64,000 nucleotides of DNA, from NCBI GenBank assembly GCA_934271235.1, contig CAKQQT010000014.1:15811-79810 (forward strand), written 5' to 3'. A model generated the notes under the pieces. That model worked only from the letters and a program-made list of their open reading frames with translations, searched no databases and was not told the origin of the DNA. The number at the start of each line of letters is the position of its first letter. Positions within the stretch are counted from its first letter, which is position 1. This DNA comes from an uncultured Clostridia bacterium. GTDB taxonomy: Bacteria > Bacillota > Clostridia > Peptostreptococcales > Anaerovoracaceae. This document shows positions 16,558-25,144 of the stretch, piece after piece. Made by a program: the position numbers and the translations under genes.

Positions 16558-16611
16558 AAATCGCTTGATTTCGTACTTTATTATTATATACAAGTTCAAG
16601 CGATTTGTAAA
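16558..16611 (-). promoter_or_regulatory. tRNA-Arg promoter inside an 11-base inverted repeat
   Basis: On the minus strand TTTACA (16611-16606), a 17-base spacer and TATAAT (16588-16583) form a strong sigma-A promoter. It is flanked by a perfect inverted repeat AAATCGCTTGA / TCAAGCGATTT (16558-16568 and 16596-16606) that encloses the -10 element. Confidence 0.75.
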
Positions 16612-16744
16612 GACAAAATTCCGGATATTTGAAAATTTTTTTCAAATTTTTTGATTTCCGTCACTTTTGCTTTTCGGTCTTTTCGATTGCCAAGGTCTTC
16701 GGCTTCCGGGATCCTTGGGAACTGCGGACAAGATCTCAAATGTC

Positions 16745-17773
16745 TTATACCATATCCGCCAGTTCGCGGATCAGCTGTTCGGTCTTGGCCCAGCCGAGGC
16801 ACGGGTCCGTGATGGACTGTCCGTAAACGGTGCCGTTGACCGGCTGGCTGCCGTCTTCGATGTAGCTCTCGATCATCAGACCCTTGACCATATCGTGCAC
16901 GTCCTCACTGAACGTACGGGACTGCAGCACTTCCTTGGAGATCCGGATCTGCTCCAGGAATTTTTTTCCGGAGTTCGCGTGGTTGACATCCACGATGATC
17001 GCCGGATTCGCAAGCTCCGCCTTGTGATACATCTCGCAGACCAGTTTGAGGTCTTCGTAATGGTAGTTCGGCAGCGACTGCCCCTTTTTATTCATGTAAC
17101 CCCGGAGGATCGCATGCGCGTACGGGTTGCCCTTGCTGACAACTTCCCAGTTGCGATAGATGAACATATGCGAGCTCTGCGCCGCGGTGATGGAGTTCAT
17201 CATCACGGAAAAATCGCCGCTGGTCGGGTTTTTCATGCCCACGGCGACATCCAGGCCGCTGGCCGTCAGACGGTGGCCCTGATTTTCAACCGAGCGCGCG
17301 CCGATCGCTACATAGAGCAGCAGGTCCGAGAGATAACGGTAATTTTCCGGATACAAAAGCTCGTCCGCGCAGAAGAACCCGGTTTCCTGCATCGCGCGGA
17401 TATAGGTCTCCCGGATCGCGATGATGCCCTTGAGCATGTCCTCATTGCCCTCCGGGTCCGGCTGATGCAGCATGCCTTTGTAGCCGATGCCGGTGGTGCG
17501 CGGCTTGCTGGTATAGACACGCGGTACGATCAGAATGCGTTCTGCGACCTCATCTGCAGTCTTACGCAGACGAGAAAGGTAGTCCAGCACGGCGGTCTCG
17601 TTATCCGCAGAGCACGGTCCCACCAACAGCAGCAGGCGGTCGTCCTTGCCGCTCAGGATATCCTTGACTTCCTGATCTTTTTGCTCTCTGAGACGCGCAA
17701 ACACCTCGTTGATCGGATACATCTCCTTGATCTCCTTTGGGATCGGCAGTTTGCGCCTGAATTCCATATTCAT
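16745..17773 (-). CDS. aroF: 3-deoxy-7-phosphoheptulonate (DAHP) synthase, class I AroG type
   Basis: Condenses phosphoenolpyruvate and erythrose 4-phosphate, the first step of the shikimate pathway. The 342 residues match the AroF/G/H type. LLLVGPCSADNETAVLDY and YTSKPRTTGIGYKG hold the substrate and metal ligands; GARSVENQGHR and VDVNHANSGKK are also conserved. The N-terminal ~45 residues, where phenylalanine or tyrosine bind in E. coli enzymes, are present, so feedback control is possible. It is the last gene of an eight-gene operon, 24 bases after tyrA, although it catalyses the first step. Confidence 0.93.
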   Translation of the reverse strand: MNMEFRRKLPIPKEIKEMYPINEVFARLREQKDQEVKDILSGKDDRLLLLVGPCSADNETAVLDYLSRLRKTADEVAERILIVPRVYTSKPRTTGIGYKGMLHQPDPEGNEDMLKGIIAIRETYIRAMQETGFFCADELLYPENYRYLSDLLLYVAIGARSVENQGHRLTASGLDVAVGMKNPTSGDFSVMMNSITAAQSSHMFIYRNWEVVSKGNPYAHAILRGYMNKKGQSLPNYHYEDLKLVCEMYHKAELANPAIIVDVNHANSGKKFLEQIRISKEVLQSRTFSEDVHDMVKGLMIESYIEDGSQPVNGTVYGQSITDPCLGWAKTEQLIRELADMV

Positions 17774-17797
17774 ATCGTTTCCTCCAAACTTCTTACT

Positions 17798-18727
17798 TTA
17801 CTTCTGCGCGTTTTCCGCATCGGCAGTTTGCGCTTCTTCGGTAACCTGCGCTTCCTCGGCAGGCTCCGGCTTTTCCTTATCGAACAGTTTTCTTCTTGCC
17901 GTCGACTTGCGCATCATTTCCCGGATGCCCTCCGCGTCGCCTTCCATCAGCATACGCTCCAGCTTGGAAACCTCGATCGTAAACAGCTTCATCTGATGCA
18001 GCAGCGCGTCCTTGTTGAGCAGGAACAGTTCACTCCACATGCGATCGTCGATGCGGGCGATCCGCGTCAGGTCACGGAACGAGTCTCCCGTGTAGTCCTC
18101 GAGCTTTTCGTTGTGGTTGCAGGTCATCAGGCACATCGCGATGCAGTGCGTCAGCTGCGATACGAAGCCGATCAGTTCGTCGTGCTCTTCCGGCGATACT
18201 TCGGAAATTCTGGCAAAGCCGAGCAATTCGCCGATCTGCCTGCAAAGTTCTTTGGCGTTTTCGGTGTTCTTTTCGGTCGGCACCATGACGTAATTGGCCT
18301 GATAAAAGATGGTCTCGTCACTGTGCTCAATGCCCAGACGTTCACAGCCTGCCATCGGGTGCGCGGCGATGAATTCACAGTCTTCCCGCAGGAAATCCTG
18401 GATCTCCCGGACCAGACAGCCCTTGACGCCGGTCACATCGGTGATGATGGCTCCGCTCTTAAAGAACCATTGCTTCTCACGCATCCATTTTTTGAAGGTG
18501 TTCGGATAAAGACCGGAAATGATCACATCGGCTGCTCCGATCATTTTCGGATCCGCGGTCGTGCTGCCCTTGTTTATGATATGATGTTCGTTTGCGTAAC
18601 GGATGGTATCCTCATCGATATCGATCGCATTGGCGAGAATGCCCTTTTTGGCGAGGCCTTTGGCATAGCTGCCGCCGATCATCCCCAGACCCACGATCAA
18701 TACGTTGGTGTCTTTGTCAATTTTCAA
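17798..18727 (-). CDS. tyrA: Prephenate dehydrogenase
   Basis: Oxidative decarboxylation of prephenate to 4-hydroxyphenylpyruvate in tyrosine synthesis. The NAD-binding start is VLIVGLGMIGGSYAKGLAKK, followed by ITDVTGVKG and FIAAHPMAGCERLG, with the catalytic His in the latter. The 309 residues lack a chorismate mutase domain (that is in PheA here) and a clear ACT domain. The last 30 residues are a low-complexity Glu/Ala/Thr tail. It overlaps the aroA end by 11 bases. Confidence 0.92.
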   Translation of the reverse strand: MKIDKDTNVLIVGLGMIGGSYAKGLAKKGILANAIDIDEDTIRYANEHHIINKGSTTADPKMIGAADVIISGLYPNTFKKWMREKQWFFKSGAIITDVTGVKGCLVREIQDFLREDCEFIAAHPMAGCERLGIEHSDETIFYQANYVMVPTEKNTENAKELCRQIGELLGFARISEVSPEEHDELIGFVSQLTHCIAMCLMTCNHNEKLEDYTGDSFRDLTRIARIDDRMWSELFLLNKDALLHQMKLFTIEVSKLERMLMEGDAEGIREMMRKSTARRKLFDKEKPEPAEEAQVTEEAQTADAENAQK

Positions 18728-19988
18728 TGTTTTGTACCTCGATTCCTAAAGCTTGTAATTTATCAAAAAAATCCGGAAAGCTCTTTGCTACCGCTTCTGC
18801 TCCGTCGATCTCACCGCCGGTCAGGGTCAGCAGCACGGCCTCCGACATCACGATCCGGTGGTCGTTATGTCCGCGGAGCGTCTCGGTCGGTGCCGTCAGC
18901 CCGCCTGCGGGCGGTGCAACGCGGATCTCGTTTTCCTGCACGGTTACAGAAACGCCGAATTTGCGCAGTTCCTCCGCCATGGCCTCTCCGCGGTCGCTTT
19001 CCTTGATCTTGAGCCGTTTTGTTCCGACGAACCGTCCGCCGTGTTTGGCTGCCGCCGCCGCGAAAAGGATCGGTCCCAGATCCGGACAGTCAGAAAGATC
19101 GATGCACGGTTCCGGCCTTTCGAGCTGTGCGAGCAGCGTCGGATAGACGCAGTCGGCCTGCAGGCTGTTTTCCTGCTCCGGCAGGTTCTCAATGATGATC
19201 CGGTTCTCCGATCTGAACGCAGCCAGCGCCGCAAAGAAAGCCGCATTGGAAAAATCGCCCTCTACCTGCGCGCTGCGTGCCTGATAGTTCTGCCCTCCCG
19301 GGATCCGCAGCGTCTGCGCGTCCTGCCATACCGCGGTCACGCCGAATTTCTGCAGTGCCGCCAGTGTCATATCGATATAGGGGCGGCTTTCGATCGGCGG
19401 TAAGATCGATAAAACACTGTCACCCTCACACTTCGGCAAGGCTAACAGAAGTCCGCTGATGAACTGACTGGAAATGTTCCCGGGAATCTGAAAGGTTCCG
19501 GCTGTCAGCGGTCCCTGCACCGTCAGCGTCTGCGCGTCCTGCTCAAAAAACAGTCCGCGTTCTCGGCAGATCTGCTCGTAAACGCCCATCGGCCGTTCCA
19601 GCAGCCGCGGTGCGCCGACCAGCTTCATACGCCGTCCGGTCTGCAGGCAGAGCGGAACGAAGAAACGCAGTGTGCTCCCGCTCTCCCGGCACCGCAGGAC
19701 CGGCTCCTCCGCCTGCACGCCTGCAGCCCCCGCATGGTCCTGCACAGCCGCTCCCACTGTGCCGCCGCCCCCTTGGATCGTTACGATTTCTCCATCTTTA
19801 CGCCACTTCGCGCCGAGCGCGGTCAGGCAGTCCAGCGTTGCCTGCATGTCCTGTGAATCCGAAATCCCTTTTAGGACAGAGGTGCCGTCTGCCAATCCCG
19901 CGCAGATCAGCATGCGATGCGCCATGCTCTTGGACGGCGGCGCGGAAACCCTGCCGTGTGCCGTTCCCCTGCTGATCTTTATTTTCAT
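18717..19988 (-). CDS. aroA: 5-enolpyruvylshikimate-3-phosphate (EPSP) synthase
   Basis: Transfers enolpyruvyl from PEP to shikimate 3-phosphate. At 423 residues it is full length: APPSKSMAHRMLICAGLADG near the N-terminus binds both substrates, and KESDRGEAMAEELRKFG and GHNDHRIVMS are the C-terminal-domain active-site strands. The shikimate-binding region reads ESGSTLRFFVPLC. The start overlaps the aroQ stop by 4 bases, indicating translational coupling. Confidence 0.95.
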   Translation of the reverse strand: MKIKISRGTAHGRVSAPPSKSMAHRMLICAGLADGTSVLKGISDSQDMQATLDCLTALGAKWRKDGEIVTIQGGGGTVGAAVQDHAGAAGVQAEEPVLRCRESGSTLRFFVPLCLQTGRRMKLVGAPRLLERPMGVYEQICRERGLFFEQDAQTLTVQGPLTAGTFQIPGNISSQFISGLLLALPKCEGDSVLSILPPIESRPYIDMTLAALQKFGVTAVWQDAQTLRIPGGQNYQARSAQVEGDFSNAAFFAALAAFRSENRIIIENLPEQENSLQADCVYPTLLAQLERPEPCIDLSDCPDLGPILFAAAAAKHGGRFVGTKRLKIKESDRGEAMAEELRKFGVSVTVQENEIRVAPPAGGLTAPTETLRGHNDHRIVMSEAVLLTLTGGEIDGAEAVAKSFPDFFDKLQALGIEVQNIEN

Positions 19989-20425
19989 GCGCGGCCTCCG
20001 TTCTGCGCCAGATAGTCGATGGCTTCCAGATAACCGTCGGTTCCATGACCCATGACGGTGAAGCAGCAGGCCTGACGGATATAGCTGACCTGACGGAAGT
20101 CTTCCCGCTCTTTCACATTGGAGATATGCACCTCTGCGGTCGGGATCTGCACGGCTTTGACTGCGTCGAGCAGGGCAATGCTGGTATGCGTATAAGCGCC
20201 CGGGTTGATCACGATGCCGTCCATGCCCTCAAAATAGGCTTCCTGAATGCGATCGACCAACGCGCCCTCGTGATTGGACTGGTAACAGGTCACTTCAATG
20301 CCTTTTTCCCGGCAATGTGCTCGGATCTTTTCCAGCAGCTGTTCGTAGTTTTCGGTTCCGTAATGCGTGGGTTCGCGCAGCCCCAGAAGATTGAGGTTCG
20401 GTCCGTTGATGACTAACAGTTTCAT
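19985..20425 (-). CDS. aroQ: 3-dehydroquinate dehydratase, type II
   Basis: A 146-residue type II (AroQ/AroD2) dehydroquinase: NGPNLNLLGLREPTHYG carries the active-site Arg and the flexible-loop Tyr, INPGAYTHTSIALLDA the shikimate-binding Asn and helix, and VHISNVKERE the catalytic His with its partner. It removes water from 3-dehydroquinate. Four-base overlaps join it to aroC upstream and aroA downstream. Confidence 0.96.
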   Translation of the reverse strand: MKLLVINGPNLNLLGLREPTHYGTENYEQLLEKIRAHCREKGIEVTCYQSNHEGALVDRIQEAYFEGMDGIVINPGAYTHTSIALLDAVKAVQIPTAEVHISNVKEREDFRQVSYIRQACCFTVMGHGTDGYLEAIDYLAQNGGRA

Positions 20426-21555
20426 AGGCTCTCTCCTGTTCCCGCGCTGCCCGCAGTGCCTGTCCGCAGATAGTCTGTGCCGAAACGCGCTGTCAGAAGA
20501 TCTGCCAGCACGACGGCGGTCACCGCGTCCACGACCGGTCTTGCCCGGTGGAAGATCGCCGGATCATGGCGGCCCTGCAGTTCGAATGTTGTATTTTCCA
20601 TACGCAGGAGATCGATGGTCTCCTGTTTTTTGAAGATGGAAGCGGTCGGCTTCACGACCGTTTCAAAGAGGATCGGCATCCCGTTGGAAATACCGCCTTG
20701 AATACCGCCGCTGAAATTCGTTCTGGTCTTGATCCCCTCCACGTCCTTGTAGAACGCGTCATTGGCCTGCGAACCGCGCAGATCCGCCAGCGCGAATCCG
20801 CCGCCGAACTGGATGCCCTTGACTGCCGGGATGGAAAAGACCGCGTGCGCGAGCATGCCCTCCAGGGTGTCAAACCAAGGTTCCCCGACTCCTGCCGGAA
20901 CTCCGGTCACCGCGGTTTCCAGGATCCCGCCGATGCTGTCGCCGTCCGCGGCAGCCTTGAGGATCTCGCCGCGGATCAGTGCGCCTGCCTCCGCGTCCAG
21001 AACCGGAAATTCCGCCGTGTCCAGATAGGCGAATTCTTTCGTATAGTCCGAAAAACGTCGGTCATCCACGCCTGCCGCGTGCAGGATATGGGTTCCGATC
21101 CGGATGCCGCGCGCTTCCAGAGCCTGTGTCAGGATCGCGCCGGCCGCTACCAGCGGCGCGGTGATGCGGCCCGAAAAATGTCCGCCTCCGCGGTAGTCTT
21201 CAAAGCCCTCGTACTTGCAGAAGCCCGTATAGTCCGCGTGGGACGGGCGCGCCGGACGGTTCTTGCGCCCGTCCCCGTAGTCCGCGCTGTGCGCCTTTTC
21301 GTTGCGGATCAAAAGGCAGAGCGGCGTACCGGTCGTACGGCCCGCAAAGACGCCGCTGACAAATTCCACACGATCTTCCTCCTGGCGCGCCGTGGAGATC
21401 TTGCCCTGCGCGCGCCGCTGCCGCAATTTATTGCCGATATATTTTTCATCGATCACCAGTCCCGGCGGCAGGCCGTCCAGCACCGCGCCGATGCCCGGAC
21501 CGTGGCTCTCACCGAATAAGGTGATGCTGATGGTATTGCCAAAGGTATTTTTCAT
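20422..21555 (-). CDS. aroC: Chorismate synthase
   Basis: Converts EPSP to chorismate with reduced FMN. The protein has 377 residues with all three family signatures: FGESHGPGIGAVLDGLPPG at the start, a central GRITAPLVAAGAI region, and GRHDPAIFHRARPVVDAV near the C-terminus. It lies between aroB and aroQ with 4-base overlaps on both sides. Confidence 0.96.
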   Translation of the reverse strand: MKNTFGNTISITLFGESHGPGIGAVLDGLPPGLVIDEKYIGNKLRQRRAQGKISTARQEEDRVEFVSGVFAGRTTGTPLCLLIRNEKAHSADYGDGRKNRPARPSHADYTGFCKYEGFEDYRGGGHFSGRITAPLVAAGAILTQALEARGIRIGTHILHAAGVDDRRFSDYTKEFAYLDTAEFPVLDAEAGALIRGEILKAAADGDSIGGILETAVTGVPAGVGEPWFDTLEGMLAHAVFSIPAVKGIQFGGGFALADLRGSQANDAFYKDVEGIKTRTNFSGGIQGGISNGMPILFETVVKPTASIFKKQETIDLLRMENTTFELQGRHDPAIFHRARPVVDAVTAVVLADLLTARFGTDYLRTGTAGSAGTGESL

Positions 21556-22577
21556 CCGAAAACCTCCTCATAATCCTGTTTTAATCTCGCCTCATCCGCA
21601 GGCTCCGTACAGAATTCCCCGATGCGGCGGACGCGGATCGTGGTCACAGCGCCGCCGTCCGCCTTTTTGTCGTGCATGGCCGCTCTTGCAACCGCGTCGG
21701 CGGCCTCCTCACAGGCCGTCGGCAGACCCTCCCGCAGCAGAACCTGCCGCAGCCGCTGCCGCACGTCCGGTTCCGCCATCGGCAGCATGCCCAGCGCCAC
21801 GCACTCCCCATGCAGCAGACTGCCGGAAACACTCTCAATGCCGTGTCCGAGCGTATGGCCGAAATTCAGCGCCTTGCGCAGTCCCTGCTCTTTTTCGTCC
21901 GCCTCCACCACGCGCACTTTGATGCGCAGTGCCGCGGCGATGATCTCCTCGATCTGCGCTCCGGCTCCGCGGATACCGTCCTGCTCGATCCGCCGGAAAA
22001 AATCCGCATCAAAGGCCGCCGCCATCTTGATGATCTCTGCCGCGCCGCAGGCAAACTGCCGCGCGTCCAGCGTCTCCAGCACATCCGGGTCGATCAGTAC
22101 GGCGCGCGGCTGATGGAACGCGCCGACGATATTCTTGATGCCCCCAAGATCGACCGCCGTCTTGCCGCCGACCGAAGAATCCACCTGTGAAAGCAAGGTG
22201 GTCGGAATGTTGTAAAAATCAATGCCCCGCATATAGCAGGCCGCCGCGAATCCGGCCAGATCGCCGACAACCCCGCCGCCGACTGCCGTCACGCAGTCCT
22301 TGCGGGTAAAGCCGTGTTCCAGCATCACACGGCAGAGCATTTCGAAATTGGCGAGCGTCTTGCTTGCCTCGCCCTGCGGCAGCGTGACCGGGATCCCGAC
22401 GCCGCCCGCCGCCTTGCAGGCGTTCTGCACCTGCTGCGCATACTGCGCGGGCACGCCGTCATCGGTCACGATCAGTGCCCGGCGCGCAAGGTCCAACTGT
22501 TTGTCCGCCTCCGCCAGTACGCCGCGCTCGATCCGGATCGGATAGCTGTCACGCCCCAGTTCCACGTCAAATCTCAT
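21552..22577 (-). CDS. aroB: 3-dehydroquinate synthase
   Basis: NAD- and metal-dependent cyclisation of DAHP to 3-dehydroquinate. The glycine-rich GGGVVGDLAGFAAACYMRGI is diagnostic, with the following TTLLSQVDSSVGGKTAVDL. Zinc ligands are expected in the LNFGHTLGHGIE segment. At 341 residues it is slightly shorter than E. coli AroB. Four-base overlaps with pheA and aroC. Confidence 0.95.
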   Translation of the reverse strand: MRFDVELGRDSYPIRIERGVLAEADKQLDLARRALIVTDDGVPAQYAQQVQNACKAAGGVGIPVTLPQGEASKTLANFEMLCRVMLEHGFTRKDCVTAVGGGVVGDLAGFAAACYMRGIDFYNIPTTLLSQVDSSVGGKTAVDLGGIKNIVGAFHQPRAVLIDPDVLETLDARQFACGAAEIIKMAAAFDADFFRRIEQDGIRGAGAQIEEIIAAALRIKVRVVEADEKEQGLRKALNFGHTLGHGIESVSGSLLHGECVALGMLPMAEPDVRQRLRQVLLREGLPTACEEAADAVARAAMHDKKADGGAVTTIRVRRIGEFCTEPADEARLKQDYEEVFG

Positions 22578-23680
22578 CCTCGTACCTCCTGCGCGCTCAG
22601 CGCATTGTACGCGCCGACGATCTTGATCTTATCGCAGCAGTTTTTCATTTCTTCCACGCAGGCTTGTCCGTTCGGACTGTAAATGTCTCCCGCGGCCTCC
22701 ACATAGAAGTAATACTGCCATAAAAGATCTTTCATCGGACGCGAACGCAGCGTCCGCATATTGAAGCCGTGCCGCCCGATGATGTTCAAAGCCTCTGCCA
22801 GCGCTCCGGCCTCGTTGCGTGCCGTGAACACCAGAGAAAAGAATGTATTTCCGTTGTTGCCGGAGGTCCGGCTGTCCGCTGCCGAAAAGACAGCGAAACG
22901 CGTTGTGTTGGAGCGGTCGTCATTGATGCCTGCCGCCAGCACCGACAATCCGGCCATCTTCGCCGACTCCGCGCTGGCGATCGCCGCGATGCTCTTATCA
23001 TTCTGCTCGCGGACATAAGCCGCTGCCAGCGCTGTATTGGAATATTCCACTTCCGCGAGTCCGTGCTCCCGGATAAACTTCGCGCATTGCGATAAAGCCT
23101 GCGGATGGCTGACGACCGCCTTGATCTCCTCCAGCGTCGCTCCCGGTACCGTCAAAAGGTCGTGCGTCACAGCCAGATCGTACATGCCGTTGATATGCAG
23201 CGGTCCCGTAAACATCAGATCGTTGACCTGATCCACGTCGCCCGCGAAGCTGTTTTCGACCGGCAGCACCGCGCAGTCGCATTCCCCGCGGACCACTGCC
23301 TCATATGCTTTCGGGAAACCGCTGTAAGCGATCTTCTGCCCCATCGGAAAGATCCGGCTCGCCGCGATATGCGCGAACGCGCCCTCGGTACCGCAGTACG
23401 CCACCCGAAGCCCCTCTAAGAGCCGCGCTTGATAACGCCGTGACACGGCCATGATGTCCTGCAGGAACTGCCCGTAATAAGGCTTCAGTTCCGGATCCGT
23501 GACCCGCGCCTCTCCCTTGGCGATGACCTCCGTCTCACGCTTGGGATCGTAGATCGGCAGTCCGTTTTCCCGTTTATATTCCGCAACCTTGGCGACCTGC
23601 TGCATCCGTGCTTCAAACAGTCCCGCCATCCGGTTATCGATCTCTGTGATCTTTTCTCGTATTTTTTTCAAATCTTCCAT
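22574..23680 (-). CDS. pheA: Bifunctional chorismate mutase / prephenate dehydratase
   Basis: A three-domain P-protein: an AroQ-class chorismate mutase (about 1-88; IREKITEIDNRMAGLFEARM), a prephenate dehydratase domain (about 92-275; VAYCGTEGAFAHIAA and NTTRFAVFS, with the catalytic Thr), and a C-terminal ACT domain (about 283-360; GALAEALNIIGRHGFNMRTLRSRP) for phenylalanine feedback. Overlaps aroB by 4 bases. Upstream is a 113-base gap with two GC-rich hairpins (CCCGCCTAGCGGG and GCGCGCCTTGCGCGC) before the aminotransferase gene. Confidence 0.95.
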   Translation of the reverse strand: MEDLKKIREKITEIDNRMAGLFEARMQQVAKVAEYKRENGLPIYDPKRETEVIAKGEARVTDPELKPYYGQFLQDIMAVSRRYQARLLEGLRVAYCGTEGAFAHIAASRIFPMGQKIAYSGFPKAYEAVVRGECDCAVLPVENSFAGDVDQVNDLMFTGPLHINGMYDLAVTHDLLTVPGATLEEIKAVVSHPQALSQCAKFIREHGLAEVEYSNTALAAAYVREQNDKSIAAIASAESAKMAGLSVLAAGINDDRSNTTRFAVFSAADSRTSGNNGNTFFSLVFTARNEAGALAEALNIIGRHGFNMRTLRSRPMKDLLWQYYFYVEAAGDIYSPNGQACVEEMKNCCDKIKIVGAYNALSAQEVRG

Positions 23681-23793
23681 TTTAAGTCTCCCACTGCCGC
23701 GAACTGCGCCGGATATCGGGTGCGTTCCCGCCTAGCGGGCTCGCGCGCCTTGCGCGCTCTCCCTGACCGCACACAATCCGCATCTGTTTTTCT

Positions 23794-24996
23794 TTATTGC
23801 TGTTCCGGCAGGATCCCGTAATCCGCGGCCAGCGCGCGGAATGCCGGGAGTGAACGCAAAACTTCTTCCGTACTGATGCAGTAGGAAAGCCGTACATAGC
23901 CCGGCATGCCGAAGCTGTCCGATGGCGTCAGCAAAAGTTCGTATTTTTTGGCAGCCTCCGAAAACGCGTTTCCATCTCCGCCCGGCGCCGCGAGGAACAG
24001 ATAAAACGCTCCTTCCGGCGGGATGAACGAATAACCGAATGCTTGCAGATTGCTGAGCAGCAGGCTGCGATTCTCCCTGTAAACATCAAAATTCGCGCAA
24101 ACGCCCTGATTTTCCGCTACCACACGCTGCAAAAGACTCGGCGCGCAGACATAGCCGAGACTGCGGCCCGCGCCGCAGATTGCCGCGAACAAATCCTTGC
24201 GGCTGTCGGCCCGCGGAGAAACGAGAATATAACCAATCCGTTCTCCGGGCAGTGACAGCGATTTGCTGTAGGAATAGCAGATGATCGTATTTTCGTAATA
24301 CTCTGCCGGAAATGCCGTCTTGTGTCCGTCGTAAACGATCTCTCGGTAAGGCTCGTCCGAGATCAGGTAAATTTCTTTCTGATAAAGCTTTTCTTTCTTT
24401 CGGAGAAAATCTCCCAGTGCCGTCAGCGTCGTTTCACTGAGGATCGCGCCCGTCGGATTGTTCGGCGAGTTTATGATCACAGCCGCTGTTTTTTCCGAGA
24501 AGGCCGCTTCCAGCGCGTCGAGATCGATCTGAAAGCCTCCGGTCTCCACCGGAACCTCACATATGGCCGCGCCCGCATTTTCAATAAATACCTTATATTC
24601 CGGAAAATACGGCGTAAAGACGATAACCTCCTCGCCCGCCGCGCACACTGCACGGAGTGTTATAGTCAGCGACGCCGCGGCCCCTGCTGTCATGTAAACA
24701 TCGCCGGCCTCAGCTGCCAAGCCGTACGCGCGGTCCATATAGTCTGCCACCGCGGTTCTCGCTTCGATGCTGCCCGCGGAAGCTGTGTACGCATGCAGCG
24801 CCGACGGAGCTTCCGTTTCAAGCAGGCGGATCATGCAGTCCGTGATCGCCTGCGGGCACGGTACATTTGGGTTTCCGAGGCTGTAGTCGGATACGTTTTC
24901 CGCTCCGATCTCCTGTTTTCGCTTTGCGCCGTAAGCCGCCAGCGCTCGGATCGCGGAGCTGCTCTTTCCCAATGCGGTCATATTTTGATTGATCAT
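23794..24996 (-). CDS. PLP aminotransferase class I/II, probably aromatic
   Basis: A 400-residue fold-type I aminotransferase. SLGNPNVPCP, VIINSPNNPTGAILS, the PLP Lys in CYSYSKSLSLPGERIGY and a C-terminal Arg (YVRLSYCIS) are present. It most resembles the pyridoxal-phosphate aspartate/tyrosine-type aminotransferases. As first gene of the aromatic operon it probably performs the final transamination of phenylpyruvate and 4-hydroxyphenylpyruvate, which no other gene here does. An AGAAAGGTGATG site precedes it. Confidence 0.85.
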   Translation of the reverse strand: MINQNMTALGKSSSAIRALAAYGAKRKQEIGAENVSDYSLGNPNVPCPQAITDCMIRLLETEAPSALHAYTASAGSIEARTAVADYMDRAYGLAAEAGDVYMTAGAAASLTITLRAVCAAGEEVIVFTPYFPEYKVFIENAGAAICEVPVETGGFQIDLDALEAAFSEKTAAVIINSPNNPTGAILSETTLTALGDFLRKKEKLYQKEIYLISDEPYREIVYDGHKTAFPAEYYENTIICYSYSKSLSLPGERIGYILVSPRADSRKDLFAAICGAGRSLGYVCAPSLLQRVVAENQGVCANFDVYRENRSLLLSNLQAFGYSFIPPEGAFYLFLAAPGGDGNAFSEAAKKYELLLTPSDSFGMPGYVRLSYCISTEEVLRSLPAFRALAADYGILPEQQ

Positions 24997-25066
24997 AATT
25001 CATCACCTTTCTCTTGTGCTGTTTCATGTTCTGCTGCGCATCTTTTTATGCACCCTGCAAAGCAAA

Positions 25067-25116
25067 ATACCTCCGGGCAGTCTGCGCCTTTGCTTCGTAC
25101 AGACTCCCGAAGGTAT
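25067..25116 (-). terminator. Long stem-loop between fbp and the aromatic operon
   Basis: On the minus strand ATACCTTCGGGAGTCTG pairs with CAGACTGCCCGGAGGTAT (one bulge) around a 15-base loop, followed only by a weak T-rich run (TTTGCTTTG). It could end fbp transcripts or act as a leader hairpin for the aromatic operon. The short frames in it are not rich in aromatic codons, so I do not claim attenuation. Confidence 0.55.
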
Positions 25117-25144
25117 CGCGATACACGCATCCGCGCGGGATACG

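Noticed and set aside
16243-16599. 118-residue minus-strand frame containing APLAQLDRVAHYECEGW
   Set aside because: The well-known artefact of translating through a tRNA gene (tRNA-Arg here).
16667-19006. 779-residue plus-strand open frame
   Set aside because: Antisense to aroF, tyrA and the aroA end, which are clear homologues on the other strand; GC-rich coding DNA produces such shadows.
25000-25135. Possible aromatic leader peptide ahead of the aromatic operon
   Set aside because: Frames through the stem-loop have only scattered Phe/Tyr codons and no convincing ribosome binding site.
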